From Achromobacter pulmonis (GTDB lineage: Bacteria; Pseudomonadota; Gammaproteobacteria; Burkholderiales; Burkholderiaceae_B): a stretch of 64,000 bases of DNA. The DNA is taken from positions 1 to 64,000 of the forward strand of contig NZ_CADIJV010000029.1 of NCBI RefSeq assembly GCF_902859765.1, read 5' to 3'. How positions within the stretch are numbered: the stretch's first letter is position 1; every line of letters begins with the position of its first letter. The notes beneath the pieces were generated by a model. It was not told where the DNA came from. It made no database searches and saw nothing but the letters and a program-made list of their open reading frames with translations. The position numbers and the translations under genes were made by a program. Shown here piece after piece: positions 1 through 10,969 of this stretch.

Positions 1-918
1 CCGGCCGCGCCCGCCTCGACCGCCGCCGCCGGCGTGGCCTCGCCCGCCGCCGCCAAGATCCTCGCCGAGAAGGGCGTGGACGCCGCCAGCGTCACCGGCA
101 CCGGCCGTGACGGCCGCGTCACCAAGGGCGATGCCCTGAACGCCAGCGCCCCCGCCGCCAAGGCCGCTCCGGCCAAGGCCGCCGCCGCCCCGGCCCCGAC
201 CACGCTGTCGCTGGATGGCCGTCCGGAACAGCGCGTGCCGATGAGCCGCCTGCGCGCCCGCATCGCCGAGCGCCTGCTGCAATCGCAACAGGAAAACGCG
301 ATCCTGACCACGTTCAACGAAGTGAACATGCAAGCGGTCATCGATCTGCGCAACAAGTACAAGGACAAGTTCGAGAAGGAACACGGCATCAAGCTGGGCT
401 TCATGTCGTTCTTCGTCAAGGCCGCGGTTGCCGCGCTGAAGAAGTTCCCGCTGATCAACGCCTCGATCGACGGCAAGGACATCATCTACCACGGTTACTT
501 CGACATCGGTATCGCTGTCGGCAGCCCGCGCGGCCTGGTGGTGCCGATCCTGCGCAACGCCGACCAACTGTCCATCGCTGAAATCGAAAAGACCATCGCC
601 GACTTCGGCCGCCGCGCCGCCGACGGCAAGCTGGGCATCGAAGAGATGACCGGCGGCACGTTCTCGATCTCCAACGGCGGCGTGTTCGGCTCGATGCTGT
701 CGACCCCGATCATCAACCCGCCGCAATCGGCCATCCTGGGCGTGCACGCCACCAAGGAACGCGCCGTGGTGGAAAACGGCCAGATCGTCATCCGCCCGAT
801 GAACTACCTGGCCCTGTCCTACGACCACCGCATCATCGACGGCCGCGAAGCCGTGCTGGGCCTGGTCGCCATGAAGGACGCCCTGGAAGATCCGCAGCGC
901 CTGTTGCTGGACCTGTAA
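1..918 (+). CDS. odhB: 2-oxoglutarate dehydrogenase E2 (dihydrolipoyl succinyltransferase), 5' end missing
   Basis: E2 core of the 2-oxoglutarate dehydrogenase complex, which transfers succinyl groups to CoA in the TCA cycle. The reading frame is open from base 1, so the start and the lipoyl domain lie upstream of the window. What remains is an Ala/Pro-rich linker, the peripheral E3-binding segment ([13 protein letters not shown]...), a second linker, and the catalytic acyltransferase domain ending in the active-site DHRIIDG motif. The TTFNEVNM segment is typical of succinyltransferases rather than pyruvate dehydrogenase E2. It is followed by the E3 gene 120 bp downstream, the usual odhA-odhB-lpd order; odhA would be outside. 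The family call is firm. Confidence 0.95.
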   Translation, partial: PAAPASTAAAGVASPAAAKILAEKGVDAASVTGTGRDGRVTKGDALNASAPAAKAAPAKAAAAPAPTTLSLDGRPEQRVPMSRLRARIAERLLQSQQENAILTTFNEVNMQAVIDLRNKYKDKFEKEHGIKLGFMSFFVKAAVAALKKFPLINASIDGKDIIYHGYFDIGIAVGSPRGLVVPILRNADQLSIAEIEKTIADFGRRAADGKLGIEEMTGGTFSISNGGVFGSMLSTPIINPPQSAILGVHATKERAVVENGQIVIRPMNYLALSYDHRIIDGREAVLGLVAMKDALEDPQRLLLDL

Positions 919-1038
919 TCTCGGCGCCCTGAGCCCGGCGTCCGCGCGACCTGTGTGTCGGCGGCGCCCGGCCGGCCTGCCGGGCCGGCATGCGTGGGCC
1001 GGGGCGAGTTCCACACCCTCCTCATTCGCGAGAACACT

Positions 1039-2466
<1,428 letters not shown>

Positions 2467-2489
2467 TCCGCCACGTTGCGGCTCTGTCA

Positions 2490-2522
2490 AAGGGGGCGGG
2501 TTCTCGGACCCGCCCTTTTTTT
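2490..2522 (+). terminator. Rho-independent terminator after lpdA
   Basis: GC stem GGGCGGG/CCCGCCC (2494-2500 with 2509-2515), an 8-nt loop and then seven T. It lies 24 bp after the lpdA stop and ends the odh operon before zapE. Confidence 0.92.
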
Positions 2523-2542
2523 CATTTGTCTGTGTCCTCTCC

Positions 2543-3634
2543 ATGAACGTCCGCGAATACTACGAACACGCCCTGGCCGAGCGCGGCTACAAGCCCGACG
2601 ACGCCCAGAAGCAGGCGATCGACCGGCTGCAGCGCTATTACGACGAGTGGGTCAAGTTCAAGGCCATGCGCTCGAATGCCCTCAAGAAGCTGTTGAACCG
2701 GCCCGACGTGCCGCGCGGCGTGTACCTGTGGGGCGGGGTGGGGCGCGGCAAAAGTTTCCTGATGGACGCCTTTTATGCCACCGTGCCGGTGGTGCGCAAG
2801 ACGCGCCTGCACTTTCACGAGTTCATGCGTGGCGTGCACCGCGAACTGGAAGAAGTGAAGGGCATGCAGGACCCGCTGGACGAGGTCGCCAGGCGCGTGG
2901 CCAAGCGGTACCGCCTGATCTGCTTCGACGAATTCCATGTATCGGACGTGGCGGACGCGATGATCCTGCATCGTCTGCTGTTCAAGTTGTTCGAGTACGG
3001 AACCTCGTTCGTCATGACCTCCAATTACGAGCCGTCCACGTTGTATCCAGACGGCCTGCACCGCGACCGTGTGTTGCCTGCGATCCAGCTGATCCAGGCA
3101 CGCATGGACGTGATGAATGTGGATGCCGGTATCGACTACCGTCGTCGTTCGCTCGAGCAGGTGCAGTGCTATCACACGCCGCTCGGCGAGCCGGCGCGGC
3201 AGGCCTTGCAGCAGGCCTTCGATACCCTGGCCGATACGCCGCCGCAGGAACCGGTGCTGCACATCGAGCATCGCGAGATTCGTGCCCTGGCGCTGGCCGG
3301 CTCGGTGGTGTGGTTCGATTTCGCCACGCTCTGCGGCGGTCCGCGTTCCCAGAACGATTACCTGGAGCTGGCCAACCGTTTCCATGCGGTGATCCTGTCC
3401 GGCGTGCCGCGCATGGGGCCGCGCCAGGCGTCCGAGGCGCGCCGCTTCACCTGGCTGATCGACGTGTTCTACGACCATCGCGTCAAGCTGATCATGTCGG
3501 CCGAGTGCGAACCGGAAGAGATTTATACCGAAGGCGCCCTGGCCAATGAGTTCCATCGTACCGTCTCGCGCATTCTGGAGATGCAGTCGCGCGAATATCT
3601 GGAATCCGAACGCCGTCTGACGGTATCGCTGTAG
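2543..3634 (+). CDS. zapE: Cell division ATPase ZapE (AFG1-like)
   Basis: AAA-type ATPase of the ZapE/AFG1 family (363 aa), cytoplasmic; in E. coli ZapE acts on the Z-ring under stress. Visible features are the N-terminal family start MNVREYYEHALAERGYK, Walker A GGVGRGKSF, Walker B LICFDEFHV, a sensor-like TSNYEPSTLYPDGL, and the late R-RFTWLIDVFYD segment typical of the family. Length is normal. It starts 20 bp after the lpdA terminator, so it has its own promoter or relies on readthrough. It ends in front of a perfect GC hairpin (3642-3667). Confidence 0.93.
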   Translation: MNVREYYEHALAERGYKPDDAQKQAIDRLQRYYDEWVKFKAMRSNALKKLLNRPDVPRGVYLWGGVGRGKSFLMDAFYATVPVVRKTRLHFHEFMRGVHRELEEVKGMQDPLDEVARRVAKRYRLICFDEFHVSDVADAMILHRLLFKLFEYGTSFVMTSNYEPSTLYPDGLHRDRVLPAIQLIQARMDVMNVDAGIDYRRRSLEQVQCYHTPLGEPARQALQQAFDTLADTPPQEPVLHIEHREIRALALAGSVVWFDFATLCGGPRSQNDYLELANRFHAVILSGVPRMGPRQASEARRFTWLIDVFYDHRVKLIMSAECEPEEIYTEGALANEFHRTVSRILEMQSREYLESERRLTVSL

Positions 3635-3641
3635 CGTGATT

Positions 3642-3667
3642 GCGGCGCGTCGATCGCGACGCGCCGC
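3642..3667. repeat. Perfect 11-bp inverted repeat downstream of zapE
   Basis: GCGGCGCGTCG and its exact complement separated by ATCG. It lies 8 bp after the zapE stop. There is no T-tract, so it may be a Rho-dependent or RNA-stabilising hairpin rather than an intrinsic terminator. Confidence 0.5.
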
Positions 3668-3737
3668 CTCCTGCCTGTTGCCGCGGTCACCGCGGACGAT
3701 GTGCGCATGTGGCGCGGAATATGCAAACCAAGGCGTA

Positions 3738-3768
3738 TTCTTTATCGTAGTGAGAATGGTTATAATTC
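3738..3768 (+). promoter_or_regulatory. Putative promoter with Fur box upstream of the siderophore-reduction cassette
   Basis: A perfect -10 hexamer TATAAT (3761-3766) overlaps a Fur-like 7-1-7 site TGAGAAT-G-GTTATAA (3751-3765), which matches TGATAAT-N-ATTATCA at 11 of 14 positions. The -35 region is weak. It lies about 70 bp before the DUF4198 start. Iron repression of the four-gene cassette is inferred from this site and from the genes' functions. Confidence 0.6.
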
Positions 3769-3835
3769 ATGACCGTTTGATCGGCTTGCGTCGCGGGGCG
3801 GCGCCGGATCGGCACTCACAACAGGAAAATCGACA

Positions 3836-4468
3836 ATGAATTTCGCAAGGACTTTGGCGGCCATCGCACTGCTGGGCAGCGCCGGCGCGGCGCAAGCGCA
3901 CTTCGTCTGGCTCGAGCGGGCCGGACAGGGCCCGGTAAAAGCGTACTTCGGCGAATGGGCGGACGATCTGCGCGAAAAGCAAGATGGCCTGCTGGGCAAG
4001 GTCCTGACGGCGCCGGAGGTGACCGGCGCCGATGGCAAGACGTACAAGGCGTCGGCCAAGGGAGCGGATTTCGTCGAGTTCGCCGCCAGCGGCAAGAGCG
4101 ACGTGCGCCTGTCGCAGCCGATCCAGTTCAAGGACACGCTGATGCGCTACGGCGCCAAGGCCGGCCGCGCGGATACCCAGGGCCGGCTCGACCTGGAACT
4201 GGTGCCGGCTGCCGCGGGCAGCAATACCTTCGTGCTGCAGTTCAAGGGCCAGCCGCTGGCCAAGACCGAAGTCACCGTGTTCGGCCCGCCAAAGTGGGAA
4301 AAGCGCTTGCGCAGCGATGAGAACGGCCGCATCGAGATCTCCACGCCATGGCCGGGCCAGTACGTGCTGGAAACCGCCCATGTCGAGGATCAGGCCGGCG
4401 AGGCCGATGGCAAGGCCTACACCAGGATCCGCTACGTTTCCACCCTGACCTTCAACGTGACCAAGTGA
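3836..4468 (+). CDS. Periplasmic DUF4198 protein of an iron/siderophore cassette
   Basis: Secreted protein (210 aa) with a clear signal peptide (MNFARTLAAIALLGSAGAAQA, cleavage after AQA) and a mature start HFVWLER, the hallmark of DUF4198 (NikM/CbiK-like β-sandwich, metal-associated) proteins. The N-terminal His of the mature chain could bind metal. It is first in a tight cassette with DUF3649, PepSY and DUF3325 genes, a set usually found beside TonB siderophore receptors, and sits behind a Fur-like box. Exact function is not established; a role in handling iron released from siderophores in the periplasm is inference. Confidence 0.8.
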   Translation: MNFARTLAAIALLGSAGAAQAHFVWLERAGQGPVKAYFGEWADDLREKQDGLLGKVLTAPEVTGADGKTYKASAKGADFVEFAASGKSDVRLSQPIQFKDTLMRYGAKAGRADTQGRLDLELVPAAAGSNTFVLQFKGQPLAKTEVTVFGPPKWEKRLRSDENGRIEISTPWPGQYVLETAHVEDQAGEADGKAYTRIRYVSTLTFNVTK

Positions 4469-4491
4469 AAGCTCCCGCAGCCGGCGCAGGC

Positions 4492-4773
4492 ATGATGCGC
4501 TACCGTCTGGCCGTGGCCTCCCGGGCCCTGGCCGCCATCCTGGGCGGCTACGGCCTGGCCTCGGCGGCCTCGGCCTGCCTGGCCGTCTGGCTCCCGATGC
4601 AACGCGCCGACGCCGTCGTCACGGCGCAGATGTCGGCCTTTGTGCTCTACGCCTGCGGCGTCATCTGGGTGTTCGCCACTCGCAACGCCTGGCGCGCCTG
4701 GGCCGGCATCCTGTCGCCGGCGGCGCTGTTCGGCGGCCTGTTCCTGATCGGCCGCATGGTGGGGGGCGCATGA
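4492..4773 (+). CDS. DUF3649 small inner-membrane protein, iron-uptake associated
   Basis: About 93 aa with three hydrophobic segments (LAAILGGYGLASAASACLAVW, FVLYACGVIWVFA, LFGGLFLIGRMVG), matching the DUF3649 family that accompanies PepSY reductases. ATG 4492 or 4495 is favoured; an in-frame GTG at 4465 overlapping the previous stop codon is also possible and would add nine residues. Its stop overlaps the PepSY start (ATGA), indicating translational coupling. Function unknown; probably a partner subunit of the inner-membrane ferrisiderophore reductase. Confidence 0.8.
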   Translation: MMRYRLAVASRALAAILGGYGLASAASACLAVWLPMQRADAVVTAQMSAFVLYACGVIWVFATRNAWRAWAGILSPAALFGGLFLIGRMVGGA

Positions 4774-6392
4774 AACCCAACACCGGAAAAGCGCAAGGCG
4801 AAGAGGGCCTGCGCCAATCCATGTCATGGTTGCATACCTGGTCGGGCTTGATCTTCGGCTGGGTGCTGTTCGCAATGTTCCTGACCGGCACGCTGTCCTT
4901 CTTCCGTCCCGAGATCACCCGCTGGATGCAGCCCGAGATCCAGGTGCAGGCCGCGCCCACGCTCGAATCCGTCGCGCTGGCGCAGCGCTATCTGACCGAC
5001 CATGCACCCGACGCCAAGCGCTGGTTCATTACGCCGCCCTCCGAGCGCGAGCCGCTGATCCAGCTGCTGTACCAGGAACCGAAGCCCAAGCCGGGTGAGC
5101 GCGGCTTCGTGCGCGTCAAGCTCGATCCGCACAGCGGACAGGCCGTCGAGGGGCGCGCGACGCGCGGCGGCGACTTCTTCTACCGGTTCCATTTCGAGCT
5201 CGAGATGGCGTTCCCGTGGGGGCGCTGGCTCGCCAGCATCGCCGGCATGTTCATGCTGGTGGCGATCATCAGCGGCATCATCACGCACAAGAAGATCTTC
5301 GCCGACTTCTTCACGTTCCGTCCGAAGAAGGGCGGCCAGCGGGCCTGGATGGACGGCCACAATGCGCTGTCGGTGCTGGGCCTGCCGTTCCACCTGATGA
5401 TCACCTTCAGCGGCCTTGTGCTGTTCGCGAGCATGCTGATGCCGGCGGGCATCCTGGCGGCGTACGAGAACCCGCGTCAATATACCGAGGACATGTTTCC
5501 GGGGGTCAAGGTCACGCCGCCACGCCACCAGCCGGCGCCGCTGATCGCGATCGCGCCGCTGGTGGCGCAGATGGAACAACGCTGGCAGGGTCGGATCGGC
5601 CGCATCACGGTCAACAACCCGGGCGACGCCGGCGCCACCGTCACCCTGACGCGCAATGCCGCGGATGGCGTGTCGTACGGCCGGCTCTCGCCCTATGCCC
5701 GGTTCGACGGGGTGACGGGCGCTCTCCTGGCAGGGCAGGACGCGCTGAGCCCGACCGTGCGCACCGCCGGCGTGATCGTCGGCCTGCACCTCGGGCTGTT
5801 CGCCGAACCGCTGTTGCGCTGGTTCTATTTCCTGGTCAGCCTGGCGGGCACCGGCATGGTCGGTTCCGGCCTGGTGCTGTGGATCGCCAAACGCCGCCAG
5901 AAGGCGCGTCCCGGGGCGCGCGAGGCCTTTTCGCTGCGTCTGGTGGACGGCTTGAACGCCGGCACCATCGCCGGCCTGTTCATCGCCATTGCCGCGTTCT
6001 TCTGGGCCAACCGGCTGGTGCCGGCCGACCTGCCCGGGCGGGCCCTGTGGGAAGTGCGCGCGTTCTTCACCGCTTGGGGGCTGTCGCTGGCCTACGCCTT
6101 CGCGTTCCCCAAGCGCAAGTGGCAGGACCTGTTGACGCTGGCCGCCGCATCGCTGGCGCTGGTGCCCGTGGTCAACGCACTCACGACTGCGCGCCACCTG
6201 GGGGTGTCGTTGCCCGCCGGCGATTGGGTCATGGCCGGCTTCGACCTGAGCTGCCTGGCCGGCGCGCTGCTGCTGGGCTGGATGGCACGGAAGGCGGCCC
6301 GGGCGCGCAATGCCCCGGCCAAGAAGAGCGCGGCCAGGACGCCGGCGCGGGCCGCGCCGCCTGCCCCTTCCGAAGCCTATGGACCGAGGTGA
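4770..6392 (+). CDS. PepSY-domain inner-membrane protein, putative ferric-siderophore reductase
   Basis: A 540-aa PepSY-associated TM protein of the PiuB/FpvG type. The first TM helix has the expected LHTWSGLIFGWVLFAMFLTG, followed by a periplasmic PepSY-like region (to about residue 150), a second TM stretch, the conserved HKKIF...FFTFRP and DGHNALSVLGLPFHL segments with likely haem or iron ligand His residues, and further C-terminal TM helices ending in a basic Ala/Pro-rich tail. In Pseudomonas the relative FpvG reduces ferri-pyoverdine in the periplasm; the same role is inferred here. It overlaps DUF3649 upstream and is followed by DUF3325 after 6 bp. Confidence 0.85.
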   Translation: MKPNTGKAQGEEGLRQSMSWLHTWSGLIFGWVLFAMFLTGTLSFFRPEITRWMQPEIQVQAAPTLESVALAQRYLTDHAPDAKRWFITPPSEREPLIQLLYQEPKPKPGERGFVRVKLDPHSGQAVEGRATRGGDFFYRFHFELEMAFPWGRWLASIAGMFMLVAIISGIITHKKIFADFFTFRPKKGGQRAWMDGHNALSVLGLPFHLMITFSGLVLFASMLMPAGILAAYENPRQYTEDMFPGVKVTPPRHQPAPLIAIAPLVAQMEQRWQGRIGRITVNNPGDAGATVTLTRNAADGVSYGRLSPYARFDGVTGALLAGQDALSPTVRTAGVIVGLHLGLFAEPLLRWFYFLVSLAGTGMVGSGLVLWIAKRRQKARPGAREAFSLRLVDGLNAGTIAGLFIAIAAFFWANRLVPADLPGRALWEVRAFFTAWGLSLAYAFAFPKRKWQDLLTLAAASLALVPVVNALTTARHLGVSLPAGDWVMAGFDLSCLAGALLLGWMARKAARARNAPAKKSAARTPARAAPPAPSEAYGPR

Positions 6393-6398
6393 TATGCC

Positions 6399-6722
6399 AT
6401 GACGCTTGCCGCCTTCTGCCTGGCCTATGCGGGGTTCTCCGCGCTGTGCCTGGGCATGGACCGACACTACGAAGACCTGTTCGATCGTGCCTTGCCACGC
6501 CGCCATCGCGTGCCGTTGCGCGCCTTCGGCTGGCTGGCGCTATCGCTGTCGCTGTGCGCCTCGGCCGCCGTCTGGGGCTGGAGCTACGGCACCGTCGAAT
6601 GGATCGGCATCCTCAGCATCGCCGGCCTCTTGCTGATCTGGTTCCTGACGTTCCGGCCGCGCGCCGCGTTGACGGCGGGCGGGCTGTGCGCGGTGGCCGC
6701 GCCGTTGCTGGCGGTCCTGTAG
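6399..6722 (+). CDS. DUF3325 small inner-membrane protein, iron-uptake associated
   Basis: A 107-aa membrane protein with three predicted TM helices and the family-typical [11 protein letters not shown] segment (here [17 protein letters not shown]). It is the last gene of the Fur-box cassette and almost always accompanies DUF3649 and PepSY genes. No TonB receptor gene is present next to it, so the siderophore cannot be named. Function is inferred from context only. Confidence 0.8.
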   Translation: MTLAAFCLAYAGFSALCLGMDRHYEDLFDRALPRRHRVPLRAFGWLALSLSLCASAAVWGWSYGTVEWIGILSIAGLLLIWFLTFRPRAALTAGGLCAVAAPLLAVL

Positions 6723-6864
6723 TCGCGTCGCGTCCATGGCGCCGGGGCCGGCCGGTACGGGCCGCCGCCGCGTCCGGGGCGGCCCGCTGCCAGCGCGCGT
6801 CATCCGGACGCCCCGCGCGGCACGTTACACTGGGCGTTTCCCCAAGCAAACGCCTTCTTCGTCC

Positions 6865-8217
6865 ATGAACACCCGCGTCCTCACTGGCATTACCACCTCC
6901 GGAACTCCCCACCTCGGCAACTACGCTGGCGCGATCCGCCCGGCGGTCCATGCCAGCACGCAGCCGGGTGTCGACGCGTTTTTCTTCCTGGCCGATTATC
7001 ACGCGCTGATCAAGTGCGACGACCCGGCCCGCGTGGCCCGCTCGCGGCTCGAAATCGCCGCCACCTGGCTGGCGGTGGGGCTGGATCCCGAACGCGTGAC
7101 CTTTTACCGCCAGTCCGACATCCCGGAAATTCCCGAGCTCAGCTGGCTGCTGACCTGCGTCACGGCCAAGGGCCTGATGAACCGCGCGCACGCCTACAAG
7201 GCGTCGGTCGACCAGAACACGGCCAAGGGCGTGGACCCCGATGACGGCGTGACCATGGGCCTGTTCTCTTACCCGATCCTGATGGCCGCCGACATCGTGA
7301 TGTTCAATGCCAACAAGGTGCCGGTCGGTCGTGACCAGATCCAGCATCTGGAAATGGCGCGCGACATTGCCCAGCGCTTCAATCATCTGTATGGCCGTGA
7401 CTACTTCACGCTGCCCGAGGTCGCCATCGAAGAGGACGTGGCCACCTTGCCAGGCCTGGACGGCCGCAAGATGTCCAAGAGCTACAACAACACCATTCCG
7501 TTGTTCGAGGGCGGCGCCAAGGCGTTGCGCGCCGCGATCATGCGCATCGTCACCGATTCGCGCGAACCGGGCGAGCCCAAGGACGCCGAGGGCTCGCACC
7601 TGTACACGATCTACCGCGCCTTTGCCACGCACGAACAGGCCGCGGCGTTCCGCAAGCAGCTCGAGGAAGGTCTGGGCTGGGGCGAGGCCAAGCACGCGCT
7701 CTACGATCACCTGGAGAGCCTGCTGGCGCCGATGCGCGAACGCTACTTCGATTTGATGGCCAACCCCGGCCGCATCGAGGACGTGTTGCAGGCTGGCGCC
7801 GCCAAGGCGCGCAAGCTGGCTGTGCCGATGATGCGCGAGCTGCGCGAGGCCGTGGGCCTGCGCAACCTGAACGCGCAGGCGCCGGGCAAGCAGGCGCAGG
7901 CCAGGAAGGAAAAGGGCAAGGGCGCGCGCTTCGTCAGCTTCCGCGACGAAGAGGGCGGCTTCCGCTTCCGCCTGCTGGCCGCCGATGGCGAGGAATTGCT
8001 GCTTTCGCAGCGCTTTGCCGACCCCAAGGAAGCCGGCGCGCTGATGCGCCGGCTGCAGTCGGAAGCGCCCGACGCGCTGCTGCAAGCCACCGCTCAGGGC
8101 GTGGCGGCGGTGCTCGACGGGGTGGCTGTGGCGACCGCGCCCGCTGGCGCCCAGGGCGACGCGCAGGCGCAGTTGGCCAAGGCGAGCGAGGCCCTGGCCT
8201 CGATGTCGCAGGATTGA
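6865..8217 (+). CDS. trpS: Tryptophanyl-tRNA synthetase with C-terminal extension
   Basis: Class Ic aminoacyl-tRNA synthetase charging tRNA-Trp. Rossmann-fold motifs are present: the HIGH-like PHLGNYAG near the N-terminus and KMSKS within [10 protein letters not shown]. The ATG at 6865 gives the expected [16 protein letters not shown] start; an open frame back to 6736 is ignored. At 450 aa it is about 100 residues longer than the E. coli enzyme. The extra C-terminus contains a Lys/Arg-rich linker and a segment [19 protein letters not shown] that resembles a DUF1508/YegP-like module, then an Ala-rich tail. The enzyme call is firm; the extension is of unknown role. Confidence 0.96.
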   Translation: MNTRVLTGITTSGTPHLGNYAGAIRPAVHASTQPGVDAFFFLADYHALIKCDDPARVARSRLEIAATWLAVGLDPERVTFYRQSDIPEIPELSWLLTCVTAKGLMNRAHAYKASVDQNTAKGVDPDDGVTMGLFSYPILMAADIVMFNANKVPVGRDQIQHLEMARDIAQRFNHLYGRDYFTLPEVAIEEDVATLPGLDGRKMSKSYNNTIPLFEGGAKALRAAIMRIVTDSREPGEPKDAEGSHLYTIYRAFATHEQAAAFRKQLEEGLGWGEAKHALYDHLESLLAPMRERYFDLMANPGRIEDVLQAGAAKARKLAVPMMRELREAVGLRNLNAQAPGKQAQARKEKGKGARFVSFRDEEGGFRFRLLAADGEELLLSQRFADPKEAGALMRRLQSEAPDALLQATAQGVAAVLDGVAVATAPAGAQGDAQAQLAKASEALASMSQD

Positions 8218-8264
8218 AATGACGCGGGCGGCGCGGGCGCGCCGCCTGTCAGCGTGGCAGGATT

Positions 8265-8284
8265 GCCCGGCCGTCAGGCCGGGC
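8265..8284. repeat. Inverted repeat between convergent trpS and tex
   Basis: GCCCGGCC and GGCCGGGC flank a GTCA loop. There is no T-run on either side. It probably acts as an RNA 3'-end hairpin for one or both convergent genes. Confidence 0.45.
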
Positions 8285-8367
8285 GTGCGCCGCCGTCAGC
8301 CCCCCGCAGCGCGGACGAGACGTCCATCGCGCAGTGGGAAGCGCCGAGGGCGGCCAGGAGAAGCGGA

Positions 8368-10740
8368 TCAGCGCTTGAGCTTGGCGAAGGCGTCGGCCAT
8401 GGCGCTGTTCATGGCGCCGCCGCCGCCACCGCGGCCGCTGTCAGCTTGCGGACGGCGGCCTGGGCGATCGCCGCCCTTGGGGGCGTCGGCGCCGCGCCGC
8501 GCGGGCACGGCGGCGTCGTTCATGCGCATGGTCAGGGCCACGCGCTTGCGCGCCACGTCCACTTCCAGCACTTTCACGCTGACGGTCTGGCCCACGCGCA
8601 CGACGTCACGCGGATCCTTCACGAATTTCTCGGCCAGCGCCGAGATATGCACCAGGCCGTCCTGGTGCACGCCGATGTCGACGAACGCGCCGAAGTTGGC
8701 CACGTTGGTCACCACGCCTTCGAGCACCATGCCCGGGTACAGGTCGTTGAGCGTCTCGACGCCTTCCTTGAATTGCGCGGTCTTGAACTCGGGGCGCGGA
8801 TCGCGGCCCGGCTTTTCCAGTTCGGCGAAGATGTCGCGTACCGTGGGCAGGCCGAAGCGTTCATCGGTGAAGTCCGACGGCGACACGCCCTTGAGGGCGT
8901 CACGCTGGCCAATGATCTGCTTCACTTCGGCCTTGATCCGGGCGACGATGCGCTCGACCACCGGATAGGCTTCCGGGTGCACCGACGAGGCATCCAGCGG
9001 GTTGTCGCCATTGGGGATGCGCAGGAAGCCGGCCGCCTGCTCGAAAGCCTTGTCGCCGAAGCGCGGCACCTTGCGCAGCTGTTCGCGGGTGGGGAAGGCG
9101 CCGTTCTCGTCGCGCCAGGCGACGATGTTCTTGGCCAGCAGCGAGTTCAGGCCCGACACGCGCGCCAGCAGCGCGGCCGAGGCGGTGTTGACGTCGACGC
9201 CGACCGCGTTCACGCAGTCCTCGACCACCGCGTCCAGCGAACGCGCCAGTTCGCGCTGGTTGACGTCGTGCTGATACTGGCCGACGCCGATGGCCTTGGG
9301 ATCGATCTTGACCAGTTCGGCCAGCGGATCCTGCAGGCGGCGCGCGATCGACACGGCGCCGCGCAGCGTGACGTCGAGGTCGGGGAACTCCTGCGCGGCG
9401 GTCTCGGACGCCGAATACACCGACGCGCCGGCCTCGGACACGACCACGCGCGTCACCTTCAGGTCGGGGAAGCGTTCCTGCATGTCGCCCACCAGCTTCT
9501 CGCTTTCGCGCGACGCGGTGCCGTTGCCGATGGCGATCAGGTCGACCTGGTGGCGCGCCACCAGCGCGGCCAGGGTGTTGATGGTGCCTTCGCGGTCGCG
9601 GCGCGGCTCGAACGGGTAGACGGTGGTGGTATCGACCACCTTGCCGGTGCGATCGATCACCGCCACCTTGCAGCCCGTGCGGATGCCGGGGTCCAGGCCC
9701 AGCACGGCCTTGGGGCCGGCCGGCGCGGCCAGCAGCAGATCCTTCAGGTTGGCGGCGAACACGCGGATGGCTTCGGCTTCGGCGGTTTCGCGCAGGCGGC
9801 CGATCAGCTCGCTTTCGAAGGCCGTCACCAGCTTGACGCGCCAGGTCCAGCGGCAGACTTCGCCGAGCCAGCGCGAGCGTGGCGAGGCATCGAGCGCGAA
9901 CAGGTCGTTGCCCAGTTTGAGGATGCTGGCCACGCGCGCCACGCAGGGGTGCGGCAGTTGCGCCTCGAGTTCGCTTTCCAGGCCCAGGCGGATGTCCAGC
10001 ACGCCTTGCTGGCGGCCGCGCAGCAGCGCCAGGATGCGATGCGATGGCAGCGTGCGCAGCGGTTCGTTGAAGTCGAACCAGTCGCGGAAGTTGGCGCCTT
10101 CGGTTTCCTTGCCGTCGACCATCTTGGAATACAGATAGCCGGTGGACCAGAGGTGCTCGCGCATGTCGGCCAGCAGGTCGGCGTTTTCGGCGTAGCGTTC
10201 CGCCAGGATGTCGCGTGCCCCGTCCAGCGCCGCCTTGGCATCGTTGATCGAGGCTTCGGGATTCAGGTACTGCGCGGCCAGCGCGGCCGGATCGCAGGCC
10301 TTATCGGCCAGGATGGCGTCGGCCAGCGGTTCGAGGCCGGCCTCGCGGGCGATCTGGGCGCGGGTGCGGCGCTTGGGCTTGTACGGCGCGTACAAGTCTT
10401 CCAGGCGCTGCTTGGTATCGGCGCTGGCGATTTCCTGCTGTAGTTCGGGCGTCAGCTTGCCTTGCTGCGAGATCGATTCGAGGATCGCGCCACGGCGCTC
10501 TTCGAGTTCGCGCAGATACCCCAGCCGCACTTCCAGGTTGCGCAGGACGGTGTCGTCCAGGCCGCCGGTGGCTTCCTTGCGGTAGCGCGCGATGAACGGC
10601 ACGGTGGCGCCGTCGTCCAGCAGTTCCACCGCGGCGGCGACTTGGGAGGCGCGGGCGCCAAGCTCGGTGGCGAGCTGGGCCACGATACGGGCATTGTCGA
10701 CGCCGGCGGCGACGTTCGTGATAACGGAAGTTTCAGACAT
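8368..10740 (-). CDS. tex: Tex family RNA-binding transcription accessory protein
   Basis: 790-aa nucleic-acid-binding protein, first described as toxin expression regulator Tex in Bordetella pertussis. Domains in order: N-terminal helical region with VPFIARYRKEATGGLDD, a YqgF/RuvC-like nuclease-fold domain (VLGLDPGIRTGCKVAVID), helix-hairpin-helix repeats (VGVDVNTASAALLARVSGL), and a C-terminal S1 RNA-binding domain (GMVLEGVVTNVANFGAFVDIG) followed by a Gly/Arg-rich tail. The start is the ATG at 10738-10740, giving MSETSVITN; the frame continues upstream to 10908 but without conserved features. It is convergent with trpS and divergent from the helicase gene. Confidence 0.95.
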   Translation of the reverse strand: MSETSVITNVAAGVDNARIVAQLATELGARASQVAAAVELLDDGATVPFIARYRKEATGGLDDTVLRNLEVRLGYLRELEERRGAILESISQQGKLTPELQQEIASADTKQRLEDLYAPYKPKRRTRAQIAREAGLEPLADAILADKACDPAALAAQYLNPEASINDAKAALDGARDILAERYAENADLLADMREHLWSTGYLYSKMVDGKETEGANFRDWFDFNEPLRTLPSHRILALLRGRQQGVLDIRLGLESELEAQLPHPCVARVASILKLGNDLFALDASPRSRWLGEVCRWTWRVKLVTAFESELIGRLRETAEAEAIRVFAANLKDLLLAAPAGPKAVLGLDPGIRTGCKVAVIDRTGKVVDTTTVYPFEPRRDREGTINTLAALVARHQVDLIAIGNGTASRESEKLVGDMQERFPDLKVTRVVVSEAGASVYSASETAAQEFPDLDVTLRGAVSIARRLQDPLAELVKIDPKAIGVGQYQHDVNQRELARSLDAVVEDCVNAVGVDVNTASAALLARVSGLNSLLAKNIVAWRDENGAFPTREQLRKVPRFGDKAFEQAAGFLRIPNGDNPLDASSVHPEAYPVVERIVARIKAEVKQIIGQRDALKGVSPSDFTDERFGLPTVRDIFAELEKPGRDPRPEFKTAQFKEGVETLNDLYPGMVLEGVVTNVANFGAFVDIGVHQDGLVHISALAEKFVKDPRDVVRVGQTVSVKVLEVDVARKRVALTMRMNDAAVPARRGADAPKGGDRPGRRPQADSGRGGGGGAMNSAMADAFAKLKR

Positions 10741-10969
10741 CTCGATACGACGGCAAAAAAGGAAAAACAAGGGGCGGATTGTGCCATAAGCCGTTGTTAC
10801 AGAACGTGCCAGGCGGGACGGATCCGTCCCCACGGCAGGCACGATTTGCGACGCTGCAGGCGGAAAAGGGCGGCGCCAGCGGGTATCATCTGGTCCTTTC
10901 CCACCCATTTCCGTGTCTGGCGTCCCGACCGTCCATCGGCATGGTCGCTGTTGACGCTAGGCTGTTTCG

